A stretch of 17,055 bases of DNA from Flammeovirgaceae bacterium UBA4659 (GTDB lineage Bacteria > Bacteroidota > Bacteroidia > Cytophagales > Cyclobacteriaceae): contig DHLV01000278.1 of NCBI GenBank assembly GCA_002405445.1, forward strand, positions 3,004 to 20,058. The letters run 5' to 3'. This document shows, in pieces, positions 8,581 to 16,320 of the stretch. The translations under genes and the position numbers were made by a program. Every line of letters begins with the position of its first letter. The first letter of the stretch is position 1. The notes under the pieces were generated by a model. The model saw nothing but the letters and a program-made list of their open reading frames with translations, was not told the DNA's origin and did not search any database.

Positions 8581-9882
8581 TTAATCAATCGCTTTGTTCA
8601 ACCAGTCTTTCAAGTCCTCAAAATCATTACCGATGCAAATTGACCTTTTCGCGCGCGACAGGAACTTCAACAGCGGTGGCGGAATCGCAACCTCACCCGA
8701 AAGTGTAGCATCTACCGTTTTTTTAAACTTGGCGGGATGGGCAGTTTCCAAAAATATCCCTGCAATGTTAGGGTGATCTTGTTGGTAGCGTTTCAAACCC
8801 AAGTACCCCACGGCTCCGTGTGGATCCATGACATACTTCGCGGATTGAAATACTTTTTGCATGGCTGCTCTGGTTTCGTCATCCGAAAAATGGAAACCTG
8901 AGATATCGCGTTTCATAGCCGCTGGGGAATGCTTGTACAATTCCAACATGCGGGCAAAGTTGCTGGGATTGCCCACGTCCATTGCATTGCTGATGGTGGC
9001 TTGCGAAGGGCGCGGCTCAAACAAACCACCCGCCAGGTATTTGGGCACAACATCATTGATGTTGGTGCACGCCAAAAAATGATGAACGGGCAAACCCATC
9101 CGTTTGGCCAGCAGGCCTGCGGTGAGGTTGCCAAAATTTCCGGAGGGAACAGAAAACACAACCGGCTTTTCAGCTCTCATCCGCGACCACGCGTAGAAAT
9201 AGTAAAACGACTGCGGAATCAGCCGGGCAATGTTGATGGAGTTTGCCGAGGTAAGAAACAGCTTCTGCCGTAATTCCTGATCAAGAAAAGCTGCTTTCAC
9301 CATTCGCTGGCAATCGTCAAAAGTGCCGGCCACCTCTAAAGCGGTGATGTTGGCACCCAATGTCGTAAACTGCTTTTCTTGTATCTCACTTACTTTGTCT
9401 TTGGGGTACAACACTACCACGCGGGTGCCGGGCACATTTAAAAAACCATTGGCCACAGCACTGCCCGTGTCGCCAGACGTGGCTACTAGAATGGTCACCT
9501 GCCGATCTTCACGTGCAGCAAAATATCCGAGTAGCCCCGCCAAAAACCGCGCACCAAAATCTTTGAATGCCAATGTGGGTCCGTGAAATAGTTCAAGTGC
9601 AAAAACATGCTCTTCGATCGGCACCAACGGAGCATCAAACCCGATGGTATGCTCCACAATCTTCCGAAGTTCCACTTCTGGCAAATCTTCATGCAGCAAA
9701 TGACTGGTTACCGCCCAACTGATCTCCTGAAGCGAAAGATTCGAAAATGACGCGATGACGGTGGGGGGCAGGGCGGGAATACTTGCAGGCATGTACAACC
9801 CGTTGTCGGGGGCAAGGCCACGAAGAACCGCTTCGTGTAACGTAACGAATTGCCGGAGTGAGTTGGTACTGTAAAACTTCAC
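8581..9882 (-). CDS. thrC: Threonine synthase
   Basis: A 433-residue PLP enzyme that converts O-phosphohomoserine to threonine, the last step of the pathway. The PLP lysine is K107 in 'HGPTLAFKDFGARF', followed by the phosphate/cofactor loop 'ATSGDTGSAVA' (134-144). The N-terminal 'VKFYSTNS...LHEAVLRGLAPDNGLYMP' is the standard opening of this family, so I chose the GTG at 9882. The frame is open back to 10035, but those 51 extra codons would overlap thrB and do not look like ThrC. The GTG lies 25 bases after the thrB stop, and the gene is the last of the thrABC operon. No strong terminator follows 8581. Confidence 0.95.
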   Translation of the reverse strand: MKFYSTNSLRQFVTLHEAVLRGLAPDNGLYMPASIPALPPTVIASFSNLSLQEISWAVTSHLLHEDLPEVELRKIVEHTIGFDAPLVPIEEHVFALELFHGPTLAFKDFGARFLAGLLGYFAAREDRQVTILVATSGDTGSAVANGFLNVPGTRVVVLYPKDKVSEIQEKQFTTLGANITALEVAGTFDDCQRMVKAAFLDQELRQKLFLTSANSINIARLIPQSFYYFYAWSRMRAEKPVVFSVPSGNFGNLTAGLLAKRMGLPVHHFLACTNINDVVPKYLAGGLFEPRPSQATISNAMDVGNPSNFARMLELYKHSPAAMKRDISGFHFSDDETRAAMQKVFQSAKYVMDPHGAVGYLGLKRYQQDHPNIAGIFLETAHPAKFKKTVDATLSGEVAIPPPLLKFLSRAKRSICIGNDFEDLKDWLNKAID

Positions 9883-9907
9883 GTTGCTTGTTTTATGGAC
9901 GGTAATC

Positions 9908-10855
9908 TTAGTTTCCTGAATCGTGCAAAACAAATGCGCCCTGTTGATTGACTTTCGAGACGAATACATCGCTCGACAACTGAACGGAATTAAAAGCTTC
10001 CTGGACGGCTTGCGCTCCCTGCCTGGCAAAAGCATCTGACGTGGCTAACACAAAAAGTGAGGGCCCTGATCCGGAAATTCCAAACCCTAATGCGCCTTCT
10101 GCGATGGCCGCTTTTTTCGCATGTTCGAAGCCGGGGATGAAATCTGATCGATAGGGTTCGGCAAACACATCCCTCAGCGATCGGCCTATTAACGGTGCAT
10201 TATCGGTTACCAGCCCCAGCACCAACCCCGCCACATTTCCATTTTGCGTGATTGCTTCGCGTAGCGTAACCATAGGTTTCAAAACTTTACGCGAGTCCTC
10301 CGTCTTCAGTTCTATATGTGGGTGGATCAATCCCACAAACAAATCGAGGCCTGTTGGGACTGTTGCTACATCCAGCGGCTGATACCCGCGCACCAGCACG
10401 AACCCACCAAGCAGCGAAGGCGCCACATTATCAGCATGAGCAGAACCACATGCAATGCGCTCCGCCTCAACTGCATGCGGCAGCAGCTCAAGTTTAGACA
10501 GTGGGTTGCCGAACAGTTGATTGACAGCAACCAAAGCCGCCACGGCACTGGCGGCACTAGAGCCCATGCCACTGCCGAGGGGTAAGTACTTAAAAAGCTC
10601 TACTGCAACCCCAACATCTGTTCTGTCAACCGCTTGCAAATACGACTGAACCGCTACCGAACAAGTATTTTTATTGACTTGACGCGGGAGGCGCCCGGCA
10701 TCTCCGACAATATTATTGATGAAAACACCCGGTTGGTCGATCATTGTCACCGTCACCACATCACCCGGTTTCTCAACCGCCACTCCCAAAATATCGAAGC
10801 CACAACACAAGTTGGCTACAGTGGCGGGTGCAAATGCTCTAGCTTTTTGTTGCAT
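9908..10855 (-). CDS. thrB: Homoserine kinase
   Basis: A 315-residue GHMP-family kinase that phosphorylates homoserine with ATP. The ATP-binding motif is 'PLGSGMGSSAAS' at 92-103, and the C-terminal GHMP motif is 'GFGISGSGPS' at 257-266. The N-terminal substrate region 'FAPATVANLCCGFDILG' is typical of ThrB. Length matches the family (about 310 residues). The ATG is 6 bases after the thrA stop, and the stop is 25 bases before the thrC GTG, so it is the middle gene of a tight operon and is probably translated by coupling or reinitiation. Confidence 0.96.
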   Translation of the reverse strand: MQQKARAFAPATVANLCCGFDILGVAVEKPGDVVTVTMIDQPGVFINNIVGDAGRLPRQVNKNTCSVAVQSYLQAVDRTDVGVAVELFKYLPLGSGMGSSAASAVAALVAVNQLFGNPLSKLELLPHAVEAERIACGSAHADNVAPSLLGGFVLVRGYQPLDVATVPTGLDLFVGLIHPHIELKTEDSRKVLKPMVTLREAITQNGNVAGLVLGLVTDNAPLIGRSLRDVFAEPYRSDFIPGFEHAKKAAIAEGALGFGISGSGPSLFVLATSDAFARQGAQAVQEAFNSVQLSSDVFVSKVNQQGAFVLHDSGN

Positions 10856-10861
10856 CGTTTT

Positions 10862-13318
10862 TTAGTTCGAATAACCCCCAATGCGAATGATGTCAGCAAA
10901 CACACCTGCAGCCGTTACCGTGGCTCCGGCACCTGGCCCACTGATGACCATCGGACGCTCATGGTAACGCTCCGTGGTAAGCAGTATAGTGTTGTCGCTT
11001 CCACTCAACGTGAAGAAGGGATGATCAGCAGCAACCCGAGCTAACCCAACTCTTGCCTTACCATTCTCTACTACTGCTATGTAGCGGAGTTTTTTGTTTT
11101 GATCTGCTGCTGCTTTCCGCAACGCCTCAAACTCATGGTCATAACGTGACAGTGAATCCAAGAACTGTTGGATGGAACTTTCCTGGCGGAGAGAAGCGGG
11201 TACCAGGTTCTCAACAGAGACTTCGGATAACTCAAACGAATACCCCGCTTCACGCGAAAGAATCAACGCCTTGCGTGCCACATCCATTCCGTTCAAGTCA
11301 TCGCGTGGATCAGGTTCCGTAAAACCTTTCTCTTTTGCCTGAGTCACAATTTCGCTGAACTTGGTTTCTTCATCGAATGAGCTGAAAATAAAATTCAGCG
11401 TTCCGCTCAGTACTGCCTCAATGCGAACGACCTTGTCGCCACTAATCAGTAAATCATTAAGCGTATTGATCACCGGAAGCCCCGCACCCACGTTCGTTTC
11501 GTATAAAAACTTTACGCCACGTTTGCGAACAGCTTGCCTGAGCAACTGATAATCGGCCCACGTGCCCGAGTTTGCTTTTTTGTTGGGGGTAACAATCGAA
11601 ATATTGGCGTTCAGTATTTCGGCATAAGCACCGGCCACTGCTTCGCTGGAAGTACAATCCACAAACACCGAGTTAGGAAGGTTGAGCTGAACCATCTTTG
11701 ACACAAACTGATCTAAACGCATTTCTTCACCTTCATGTAACATACGCTCAACCGCTGCTAACCATGCGATACCATTTTCATCGAACAGCATCTTTCTGCT
11801 GTTGGCAATGGCTACCACATTGATCTCCAACCGGTGCCCTTGTGCAAGTTGGCTGAATTGTGCCTGCATCATTCGCAAAAGCTCTTTGCCTATAAGACCC
11901 GTGCCCACCAAAAAGACATTCAGCACCTTTCGGTCTGATAGAAAAAATGCTTCATGCAATGCGTTGAGCGCCTTCCCTACGTATGCATGTTCAATCACTG
12001 CTGAAATATTCAGTTCAGAGGACCCTTGAGCGATGGCTCGCACGTTTACACCATTCTTGCCCAGCGCGCCAAACATCCGCCCGCTGGTGCCGGGGTTATG
12101 CTTCATATTCTCGCCTACGATTGCAACAATGGCACAATCGTTTTCAATTGCAACAGCATTCATATCACGATTCAAAATCTCATAGTAAAACTCTTTGTCG
12201 ATAACAGCCTTTGCCTGTGAAGCAAATGCACTGTCGGTGGCAAAACAAATCGAGTGTTCACTGGATGCCTGGCTAATCAGAATAACGTTGATCTTTTCGC
12301 GTGCCAGCGCAGCAAACAATCGCATCGATACACCCACCACACCCATCATGCCACTGCCTTGCACATTGAGCAAACTGATATTTCCCATAGAAGAAATACC
12401 CTTGATCATCAAAGAGAATCCATTGGCATGGCGGCTGATGCGAGTGCCGCTGTGGGCAGGGTTAAATGTATTTTTGATCCAAATCGGTATTTGATTGACC
12501 ATGGCAGGTTGCATCGTAGCTGGAAAAATCACCTTGGCGCCAAAGTGCGATAACTCCATAGCCTCTTCGTAGGTCATTTCCTTTACGGTGAAGGCCTTCT
12601 TTACCTTGCGTGGATCGGCAGTCATCATCCCGTCCACATCGGTCCAAATCTCCAATGATTCGGCCCCCAGGGCACCTGCAACAATCGCTGCGGTGTAATC
12701 GGAGCCGCTGCGCCCCAATGTTGTGGTTTCCCCACTCGCTGCGGCTCCAATAAAACCCGTCATAACCTGCACGCTGCTTGATTTCGAAAAACGCTGTCTG
12801 ATCAGCTCGGTGGTGCGTTCGAAATCCACGCGGGCGTACCCAAAATGGTCGTCAGTGCGCACCACTTCACGTGCATCCAAAAACTCAGCATCAATCGCTG
12901 CATCTTTGAAAACTTCAGATATTATGTACGCAGAGAGTCGCTCCCCAAAACTCATGATGTAATCCAGCGACCTTGGCGTTCGCTCTCTCACCAGGAAAAC
13001 CCCGTGTAAAACATCGTCCAAGTCGTTGATGGTTATTTTTACTTGCGCCAGCACGCTGCTTTGTTTTTGCAATGAAAGCAAGGCGCGTATTGCATCTAAG
13101 TGCCGTTGTTCCAATTTACTCAGTTCCTCCTTGTAAGAAACCTGCCCATTGAGGGCAAGGTCACTCATTTGGATGAGCGCATCAGTAACGCCACCAAAGG
13201 CCGAAAAAACAACGCACATTTTTTCGTGCGCAAGTCGTGGCTTAACGATTTCAACAATCGATTTGAGCCGTTGGGGTGTGGCTACAGAAGAACCACCAAA
13301 CTTTAATACTTTCATCAT
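10862..13318 (-). CDS. thrA: Bifunctional aspartokinase / homoserine dehydrogenase
   Basis: An 818-residue fusion carrying the first and third steps from aspartate to homoserine, close to the E. coli ThrA length. The N-terminal aspartokinase covers about 1-295, with 'KFGGSSVA' at 6-13 and the 'TTTLGRSGSDYTA' loop at 198-210. Two ACT domains follow (about 315-455), with 'NVILISQASSEHSI' and 'NVRAIAQGSSELNIS', the usual site of feedback inhibition by threonine. Homoserine dehydrogenase starts at about 466 with the Rossmann loop 'VFLVGTGLIG', then 'GAGLPVINTLNDLL' and 'DDLNGMDVARKALIL' with the catalytic Asp/Lys region. It is first in thrABC. A Thr/Ile-rich leader ORF at 13400-13453 suggests attenuation control. 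ATG at 13318 or 13315 are equally possible starts. Confidence 0.97.
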   Translation of the reverse strand: MMKVLKFGGSSVATPQRLKSIVEIVKPRLAHEKMCVVFSAFGGVTDALIQMSDLALNGQVSYKEELSKLEQRHLDAIRALLSLQKQSSVLAQVKITINDLDDVLHGVFLVRERTPRSLDYIMSFGERLSAYIISEVFKDAAIDAEFLDAREVVRTDDHFGYARVDFERTTELIRQRFSKSSSVQVMTGFIGAAASGETTTLGRSGSDYTAAIVAGALGAESLEIWTDVDGMMTADPRKVKKAFTVKEMTYEEAMELSHFGAKVIFPATMQPAMVNQIPIWIKNTFNPAHSGTRISRHANGFSLMIKGISSMGNISLLNVQGSGMMGVVGVSMRLFAALAREKINVILISQASSEHSICFATDSAFASQAKAVIDKEFYYEILNRDMNAVAIENDCAIVAIVGENMKHNPGTSGRMFGALGKNGVNVRAIAQGSSELNISAVIEHAYVGKALNALHEAFFLSDRKVLNVFLVGTGLIGKELLRMMQAQFSQLAQGHRLEINVVAIANSRKMLFDENGIAWLAAVERMLHEGEEMRLDQFVSKMVQLNLPNSVFVDCTSSEAVAGAYAEILNANISIVTPNKKANSGTWADYQLLRQAVRKRGVKFLYETNVGAGLPVINTLNDLLISGDKVVRIEAVLSGTLNFIFSSFDEETKFSEIVTQAKEKGFTEPDPRDDLNGMDVARKALILSREAGYSFELSEVSVENLVPASLRQESSIQQFLDSLSRYDHEFEALRKAAADQNKKLRYIAVVENGKARVGLARVAADHPFFTLSGSDNTILLTTERYHERPMVISGPGAGATVTAAGVFADIIRIGGYSN

Positions 13319-13337
13319 GAAATAAAAAACAGCAGTT

Positions 13338-13351
13338 GCCTGATTTGAGGC
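13338..13351 (-). other. Weak hairpin between the leader ORF and thrA
   Basis: On the minus strand a 4-bp stem GCCT/AGGC is followed, after 8 bases, by six T (13329-13324). This is the nearest thing to a terminator before thrA, but the stem is short and the T tract is displaced. I see no better one. Confidence 0.2.
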
Positions 13352-13399
13352 TTGAAATAAAAACTAGAATGTAGAGGGGAATGACAAATATTTTGGGCG

Positions 13400-13453
13400 C
13401 TACCCCGTAATGGTTGTAGTGATGATAGTACTGGTGATAGCGACAGTTGTCAT
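13400..13453 (-). CDS. thrL: Threonine-operon leader peptide (ThrL-like, regulatory)
   Basis: A 17-codon ORF on the minus strand reads MTTVAITSTIITTTITG and stop TAG. Eight codons are Thr and four are Ile, so 12 of 17 residues are the two end-products of this pathway; E. coli ThrL has the same character. It ends 81 bases before the thrA ATG and starts about 10 bases after a promoter of the Bacteroidota type (13463-13493). The expected role is attenuation: ribosome stalling at Thr or Ile codons when charged tRNA is scarce would change folding of the downstream leader and allow thrABC expression. The peptide itself need have no function. Eight bases around its start codon are perfectly complementary to a segment after its stop (13380-13387). 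Confidence 0.85.
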   Translation of the reverse strand: MTTVAITSTIITTTITG

Positions 13454-13462
13454 TTGATGAAG

Positions 13463-13493
13463 CAAATAAACGAAGTGGCTGCGGCAAAGCAAA
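13463..13493 (-). promoter_or_regulatory. Promoter of the thr leader and thrABC operon
   Basis: On the minus strand TTTG (13493-13490), exactly 19 bases, then TTTATTTG (13470-13463), one mismatch from TAnnTTTG. The -7 element ends 9 bases before the leader ATG, so the leader mRNA would begin almost at the start codon. Confidence 0.6.
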
Positions 13494-13545
13494 TATTTTT
13501 TTACATTTTCGAACGATACCGAAACTTACTAACGCTCAATAGGGT

Positions 13546-13553
13546 TACATTTG
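13546..13553 (+). promoter_or_regulatory. Isolated -7-like element upstream of the thioesterase gene
   Basis: TACATTTG matches TAnnTTTG on the plus strand, but there is no TTTG at the -33 distance, and the ATG is 140 bases downstream with the repeat cluster in between. Confidence 0.3.
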
Positions 13554-13602
13554 TGAAACATCCGATTGCAATTAAAAATGGATAGGTCGCAACAAAAAGT
13601 TG

Positions 13603-13665
13603 GCAGTCGGCAGGTTGCAGTCGGCAGGATAAATGCTGCCAGCTGGTGACTGCTCACTGCCGACT
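13603..13665 (+). repeat. Short direct and inverted repeat cluster
   Basis: GCAGTCGGCAGG occurs exactly twice, at 13603-13614 and 13617-13628. Its core AGTCGGCAG is present inverted (CTGCCGACT) at 13657-13665. Either direct copy can pair with the inverted copy to form alternative 9-bp hairpins. The cluster lies in the probable leader of the thioesterase gene, ending 28 bases before its ATG. Confidence 0.75.
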
Positions 13666-13693
13666 TTACAAAAATGACCCAAGCCTGAATATT

Positions 13694-14218
13694 ATGCCTC
13701 GAAAAAAGAAAACACCATCTGAATCATTTGTGAGCATGACCGAATTGGTTTTGCCCAACGATACCAACACTCTCAACAACTTGATGGGTGGACGCCTCAT
13801 GCACTGGATGGACATCGTCTCGGCCATTGCCGCACAAAAGCACGCGAACAGAATTGTGGTGACGGCCTCAGTTGATAACATTAGTTTCCGTCAACCGATT
13901 TTGTTGGGAAATGTGGTGACACTAAAAGCAAGGGTAACACGCGCGTTCAGCTCTTCCATGGAGGTACGCATCGATGTAGACGCAGAGGACATACCTTCTA
14001 ATAAAAAGTTCAGCAGCAATAGCGCGTACTTCACATTTGTGGCCGTGGACCAAAACGGACAGCCGATAGATGTGCCAGAAGTAGAGCCGCAAACCGAAGA
14101 AGAAAAAGTGCTGTACGAAGGTGCACTGCGCAGAAGGCAACTCCGCTTGATTTTAGCCGGCCGCATGAACCCGGCTGATGCGCACGAACTTAAATCCATT
14201 TTCGATATCAAGAGCTAG
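13694..14218 (+). CDS. Acyl-CoA thioesterase (hotdog fold)
   Basis: A 174-residue single hotdog-domain protein that should hydrolyse acyl-CoA to free acid and CoA in the cytoplasm. The family signature is 'NTLNNLMGGRLMHWMDIVSAIAAQKHA', where the Asn, Gly-Gly and Asp of the central helix are conserved in BACH/YciA-type enzymes, followed by 'VTASVDNISFRQPILLGNVV'. I start it at the ATG at 13694 (MPRKKKTPSESFVSMTELV); the frame extends back to a GTG at 13646, but that stretch overlaps the repeat cluster. The C-terminus is a charged helix (EEEKVLYEGALRRRQLRLIL). The next gene starts 49 bases later on the same strand. Chain-length preference cannot be read. Confidence 0.9.
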   Translation: MPRKKKTPSESFVSMTELVLPNDTNTLNNLMGGRLMHWMDIVSAIAAQKHANRIVVTASVDNISFRQPILLGNVVTLKARVTRAFSSSMEVRIDVDAEDIPSNKKFSSNSAYFTFVAVDQNGQPIDVPEVEPQTEEEKVLYEGALRRRQLRLILAGRMNPADAHELKSIFDIKS

Positions 14219-14267
14219 CAGCACTTTTATGCCACCAATCCAAGCGGTGGCGCGACTAAAGCCAAAT

Positions 14268-14642
14268 ATGATACAACCTGTTTTTGAAGCGACATATTCA
14301 GAAGACCTTTACCGAATTGAACCGAAGGTAACGGTGGTGATCCCTGTGCCATGGACAGAAATGAAGGAACAAGAGCAAGCGCTGCTGGCTAAAATTTTGG
14401 CGGCCGTGAAATTGAGCCTAGATGCAGTGGTCATCCGCCACCAGCCGAGGTTTGACCTCTCCGCTTGGGCGGAAAAGCCCGCCAAGGTTTTGTGTTTTGC
14501 ACAGACTGATGAGCTGCCCAAGTTTGAAGTTTTGCGAGCGCAAAATACTGCGGTGGTGGTTTCATTTCCATTGCCGGAACTGATGACGGATGATGACGCG
14601 AAGAAAAAGTTGTGGGGGGCACTGAGGGTGATGTTTGGATAA
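14268..14642 (+). CDS. Small hypothetical protein, possible DNA polymerase III psi-like subunit
   Basis: A 124-residue soluble protein starting at the ATG at 14268 (MIQPVFEATYSEDLYRIEPK); in-frame ATG codons at 14178 and 14229 are less likely because the 14178 one lies inside the thioesterase gene. The order of elements is a strand region 'KVTVVIPVPW', a helix 'EQALLAKILAAVKLSLDAVV', a strand 'AKVLCFAQ', and a C-terminal helix 'DDAKKKLWGALRVMF'. This order and wording recall HolD (psi): 'L..VL.AL.LS.D.V' followed later by 'LW..I'. The likeness is by eye and weak; it may be a Bacteroidota-specific protein with no such role. It is probably co-transcribed with the thioesterase, which offers no hint about function. 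Confidence 0.75.
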   Translation: MIQPVFEATYSEDLYRIEPKVTVVIPVPWTEMKEQEQALLAKILAAVKLSLDAVVIRHQPRFDLSAWAEKPAKVLCFAQTDELPKFEVLRAQNTAVVVSFPLPELMTDDDAKKKLWGALRVMFG

Positions 14643-14728
14643 GTGGTTGGTTTTTCAATAACGGCAAACGAAGTAATCAATGAGATTTGATTTCGTTTGT
14701 AACTTTAAATTCAGTAAATCCCTACAGC

Positions 14729-15976
14729 ATGAAAGTCACAGCATTTGTTTTGTTTTTTCTAAGCATAGCGTTTTATGATACCGCTGGGCAGAAAATTCAA
14801 TATTCCGACATTTACGTCTTATTGGAAGGCGGCCAACTAAGTAAAGCCGAACCATTTCTAGCCCGTTACTTAAGTAATAACAAGAATAATCCCAGCGCAA
14901 ATCTTTTCATGGGGCGTATTTTCGAAGAGAAAATATTTTTGACACGAGACCAATCGAGGCTCCAGGTATTCGTTGATTCAGCATTACATTATTACTCTTT
15001 ATCCTTGAAGCAACTTTCACAAAAAGAAATTGACAAGAATCAAGATTACTACCGGACTTATAGAAGAAGAGACCTGAAAACGGGAAAGATGAAAGTTTCG
15101 ATCCTCGACATTCAAATGGACATTGAAACACGCGTACAAAACCTTCAAACAATCAGTCGTGCCCTAGGCATACCAGCTTTTAACAATATTTTGCAGGATA
15201 AATTCTCAACAAATACAACAAGCGAGTCTGATAAAGAAACAGTACAGTCACTCAAGAAAATTGATGGAAAGTATTACGCAATCATAGTTGGCATAGCGAA
15301 CTACGACTCCTCGAGACTAAATTTGGACAGACCAGTAAAAGATGCATTAGATTTAAAAAACACACTAGAAAGTTATAATGAGTTTGAAAAAGAAAATATT
15401 TACACGCTATTAAATCCAACTCGTCAACAAATCTTACTAGCACTTTATGGCCTTCGAAAGAGAGTTTCTGTAGTTGACAATCTTTTAATTTTTTATGCGG
15501 GACATGGATATTGGGATCCGGAAGTGGAACAGGGCTATTGGTGGCCGCGTGACGCCTCTCCAGTAAACCCAGCAAATTGGCTATCAAATAGTGACATACG
15601 CGAGCAAATACGAGGTATTAGAACCGCGCACACTCTTTTAATTTCGGATGCCTGCTTCAGTGGAGGCATTTTTAAAGCTAGAAGTGCAACTTCAATTAAA
15701 GATGCTCCAATGGACATTGTTTCTTTATACAAGATTCCCAGTCGGAGAGCAATTACAAGCGGAACACTAACTGAAGTTCCTGATAAATCAGTATTCTTCA
15801 CGTACATGATAAAGCGATTGAAAGAAAACCAAGAGCAGTTTTTAACATCGCAGTCACTTTTCGACAGTTTTAAAAAGGCCGTTATTCACAATAGTATGCT
15901 CGTACCACAAGATGGCGTAATCGCTGACACTGGGGATGAGGGTGGCGACTTTATTTTTATTAAAAGGAAAAATTAG
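14729..15976 (+). CDS. Exported caspase-family (C14) cysteine protease with TPR-like N-terminal region
   Basis: A 415-residue protein from the ATG at 14729, chosen because it gives a signal peptide (MKVTAFVLFFLSIAFYDTAG); the frame extends 14 codons further. Residues 25-155 are helical and resemble one or two TPR units ('GGQLSKAEPFLARYLSNN', 'FVDSALHYYSLSLKQL'). The caspase domain starts at about 182 ('YYAIIVGIANYD'). The catalytic dyad is H259 in 'FYAGHGYWD' and C309 in 'LLISDACFSGG'; D307 in D-x-C is the residue that gives metacaspase-type enzymes their preference for Arg/Lys. The C-terminus 'GDEGGDFIFIKRK' is typical of bacterial caspase proteins. It should act in the periplasm or outside the cell. 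The gene is clearly AT-richer than its neighbours, suggesting transfer. Confidence 0.93.
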   Translation: MKVTAFVLFFLSIAFYDTAGQKIQYSDIYVLLEGGQLSKAEPFLARYLSNNKNNPSANLFMGRIFEEKIFLTRDQSRLQVFVDSALHYYSLSLKQLSQKEIDKNQDYYRTYRRRDLKTGKMKVSILDIQMDIETRVQNLQTISRALGIPAFNNILQDKFSTNTTSESDKETVQSLKKIDGKYYAIIVGIANYDSSRLNLDRPVKDALDLKNTLESYNEFEKENIYTLLNPTRQQILLALYGLRKRVSVVDNLLIFYAGHGYWDPEVEQGYWWPRDASPVNPANWLSNSDIREQIRGIRTAHTLLISDACFSGGIFKARSATSIKDAPMDIVSLYKIPSRRAITSGTLTEVPDKSVFFTYMIKRLKENQEQFLTSQSLFDSFKKAVIHNSMLVPQDGVIADTGDEGGDFIFIKRKN

Positions 15977-16228
15977 ACCACGCTGATTTAATTGTTGAAA
16001 AGCTTGCATCGGCCAAGGATGTAGGCCAAGCACCTCGCGTGGTTGGAGCCCGACTTGGAAAGTGCGGCTGGTTGGCGCCTGCTTACAGCCTGGCCCCGAT
16101 GGGGTTGCGCGAAATCGGGAAGCCGCCCAACACACCACCACTTTTCAAATCTTTGCCAAGGGCATTCCTTCGGAACAAATTGACTCATTTTCAAATCCCA
16201 CCCCAAAGCTCCAAGGCCAAATACCCCA
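15977..16228. other. Non-coding GC-rich block with palindromes
   Basis: I find no gene here on either strand. GGCCAAG is repeated at 16011-16017 and 16024-16030. CCCGAT (16095-16100) is inverted as ATCGGG (16114-16119), inside a wider pair GCGGCT (16064-16069) / AGCCGC (16121-16126). The base composition contrasts sharply with the preceding gene. It may be a dispersed non-coding repeat or a structured RNA; no T tract marks it as a simple terminator. Confidence 0.5.
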
Positions 16229-16259
16229 TTTGCCCAATGCCCAAGTTCTTATATCTTTG
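16229..16259 (+). promoter_or_regulatory. Promoter of the membrane pyrophosphatase gene
   Basis: TTTG (16229-16232), a 19-base spacer and TATCTTTG (16252-16259) match the Bacteroidota consensus exactly. The ATG at 16321 is about 60 bases downstream, which is a normal leader length. Confidence 0.82.
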
Positions 16260-16320
16260 CGGCACTTTTTTCGCCCCCATAGCGGGCGGCTGAAACAACT
16301 AAATAAACCTTAATCTCAGT

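Noticed and set aside
9883..10035. In-frame upstream extension of thrC (51 codons)
   Set aside because: It overlaps the thrB coding end, and the family-typical N-terminus begins at the GTG at 9882.
13251..13487. 78-codon minus-strand ORF overlapping the thrA start
   Set aside because: It runs out of frame across thrA and the leader ORF, has many Tyr/His codons typical of non-coding reading, and conflicts with the much better Thr/Ile leader ORF.
15854..16293. Several overlapping ORFs (72-95 codons) around the caspase end and the following intergenic block
   Set aside because: They overlap each other on both strands, match no family and include the palindromic repeats; their openness reflects GC-rich composition.
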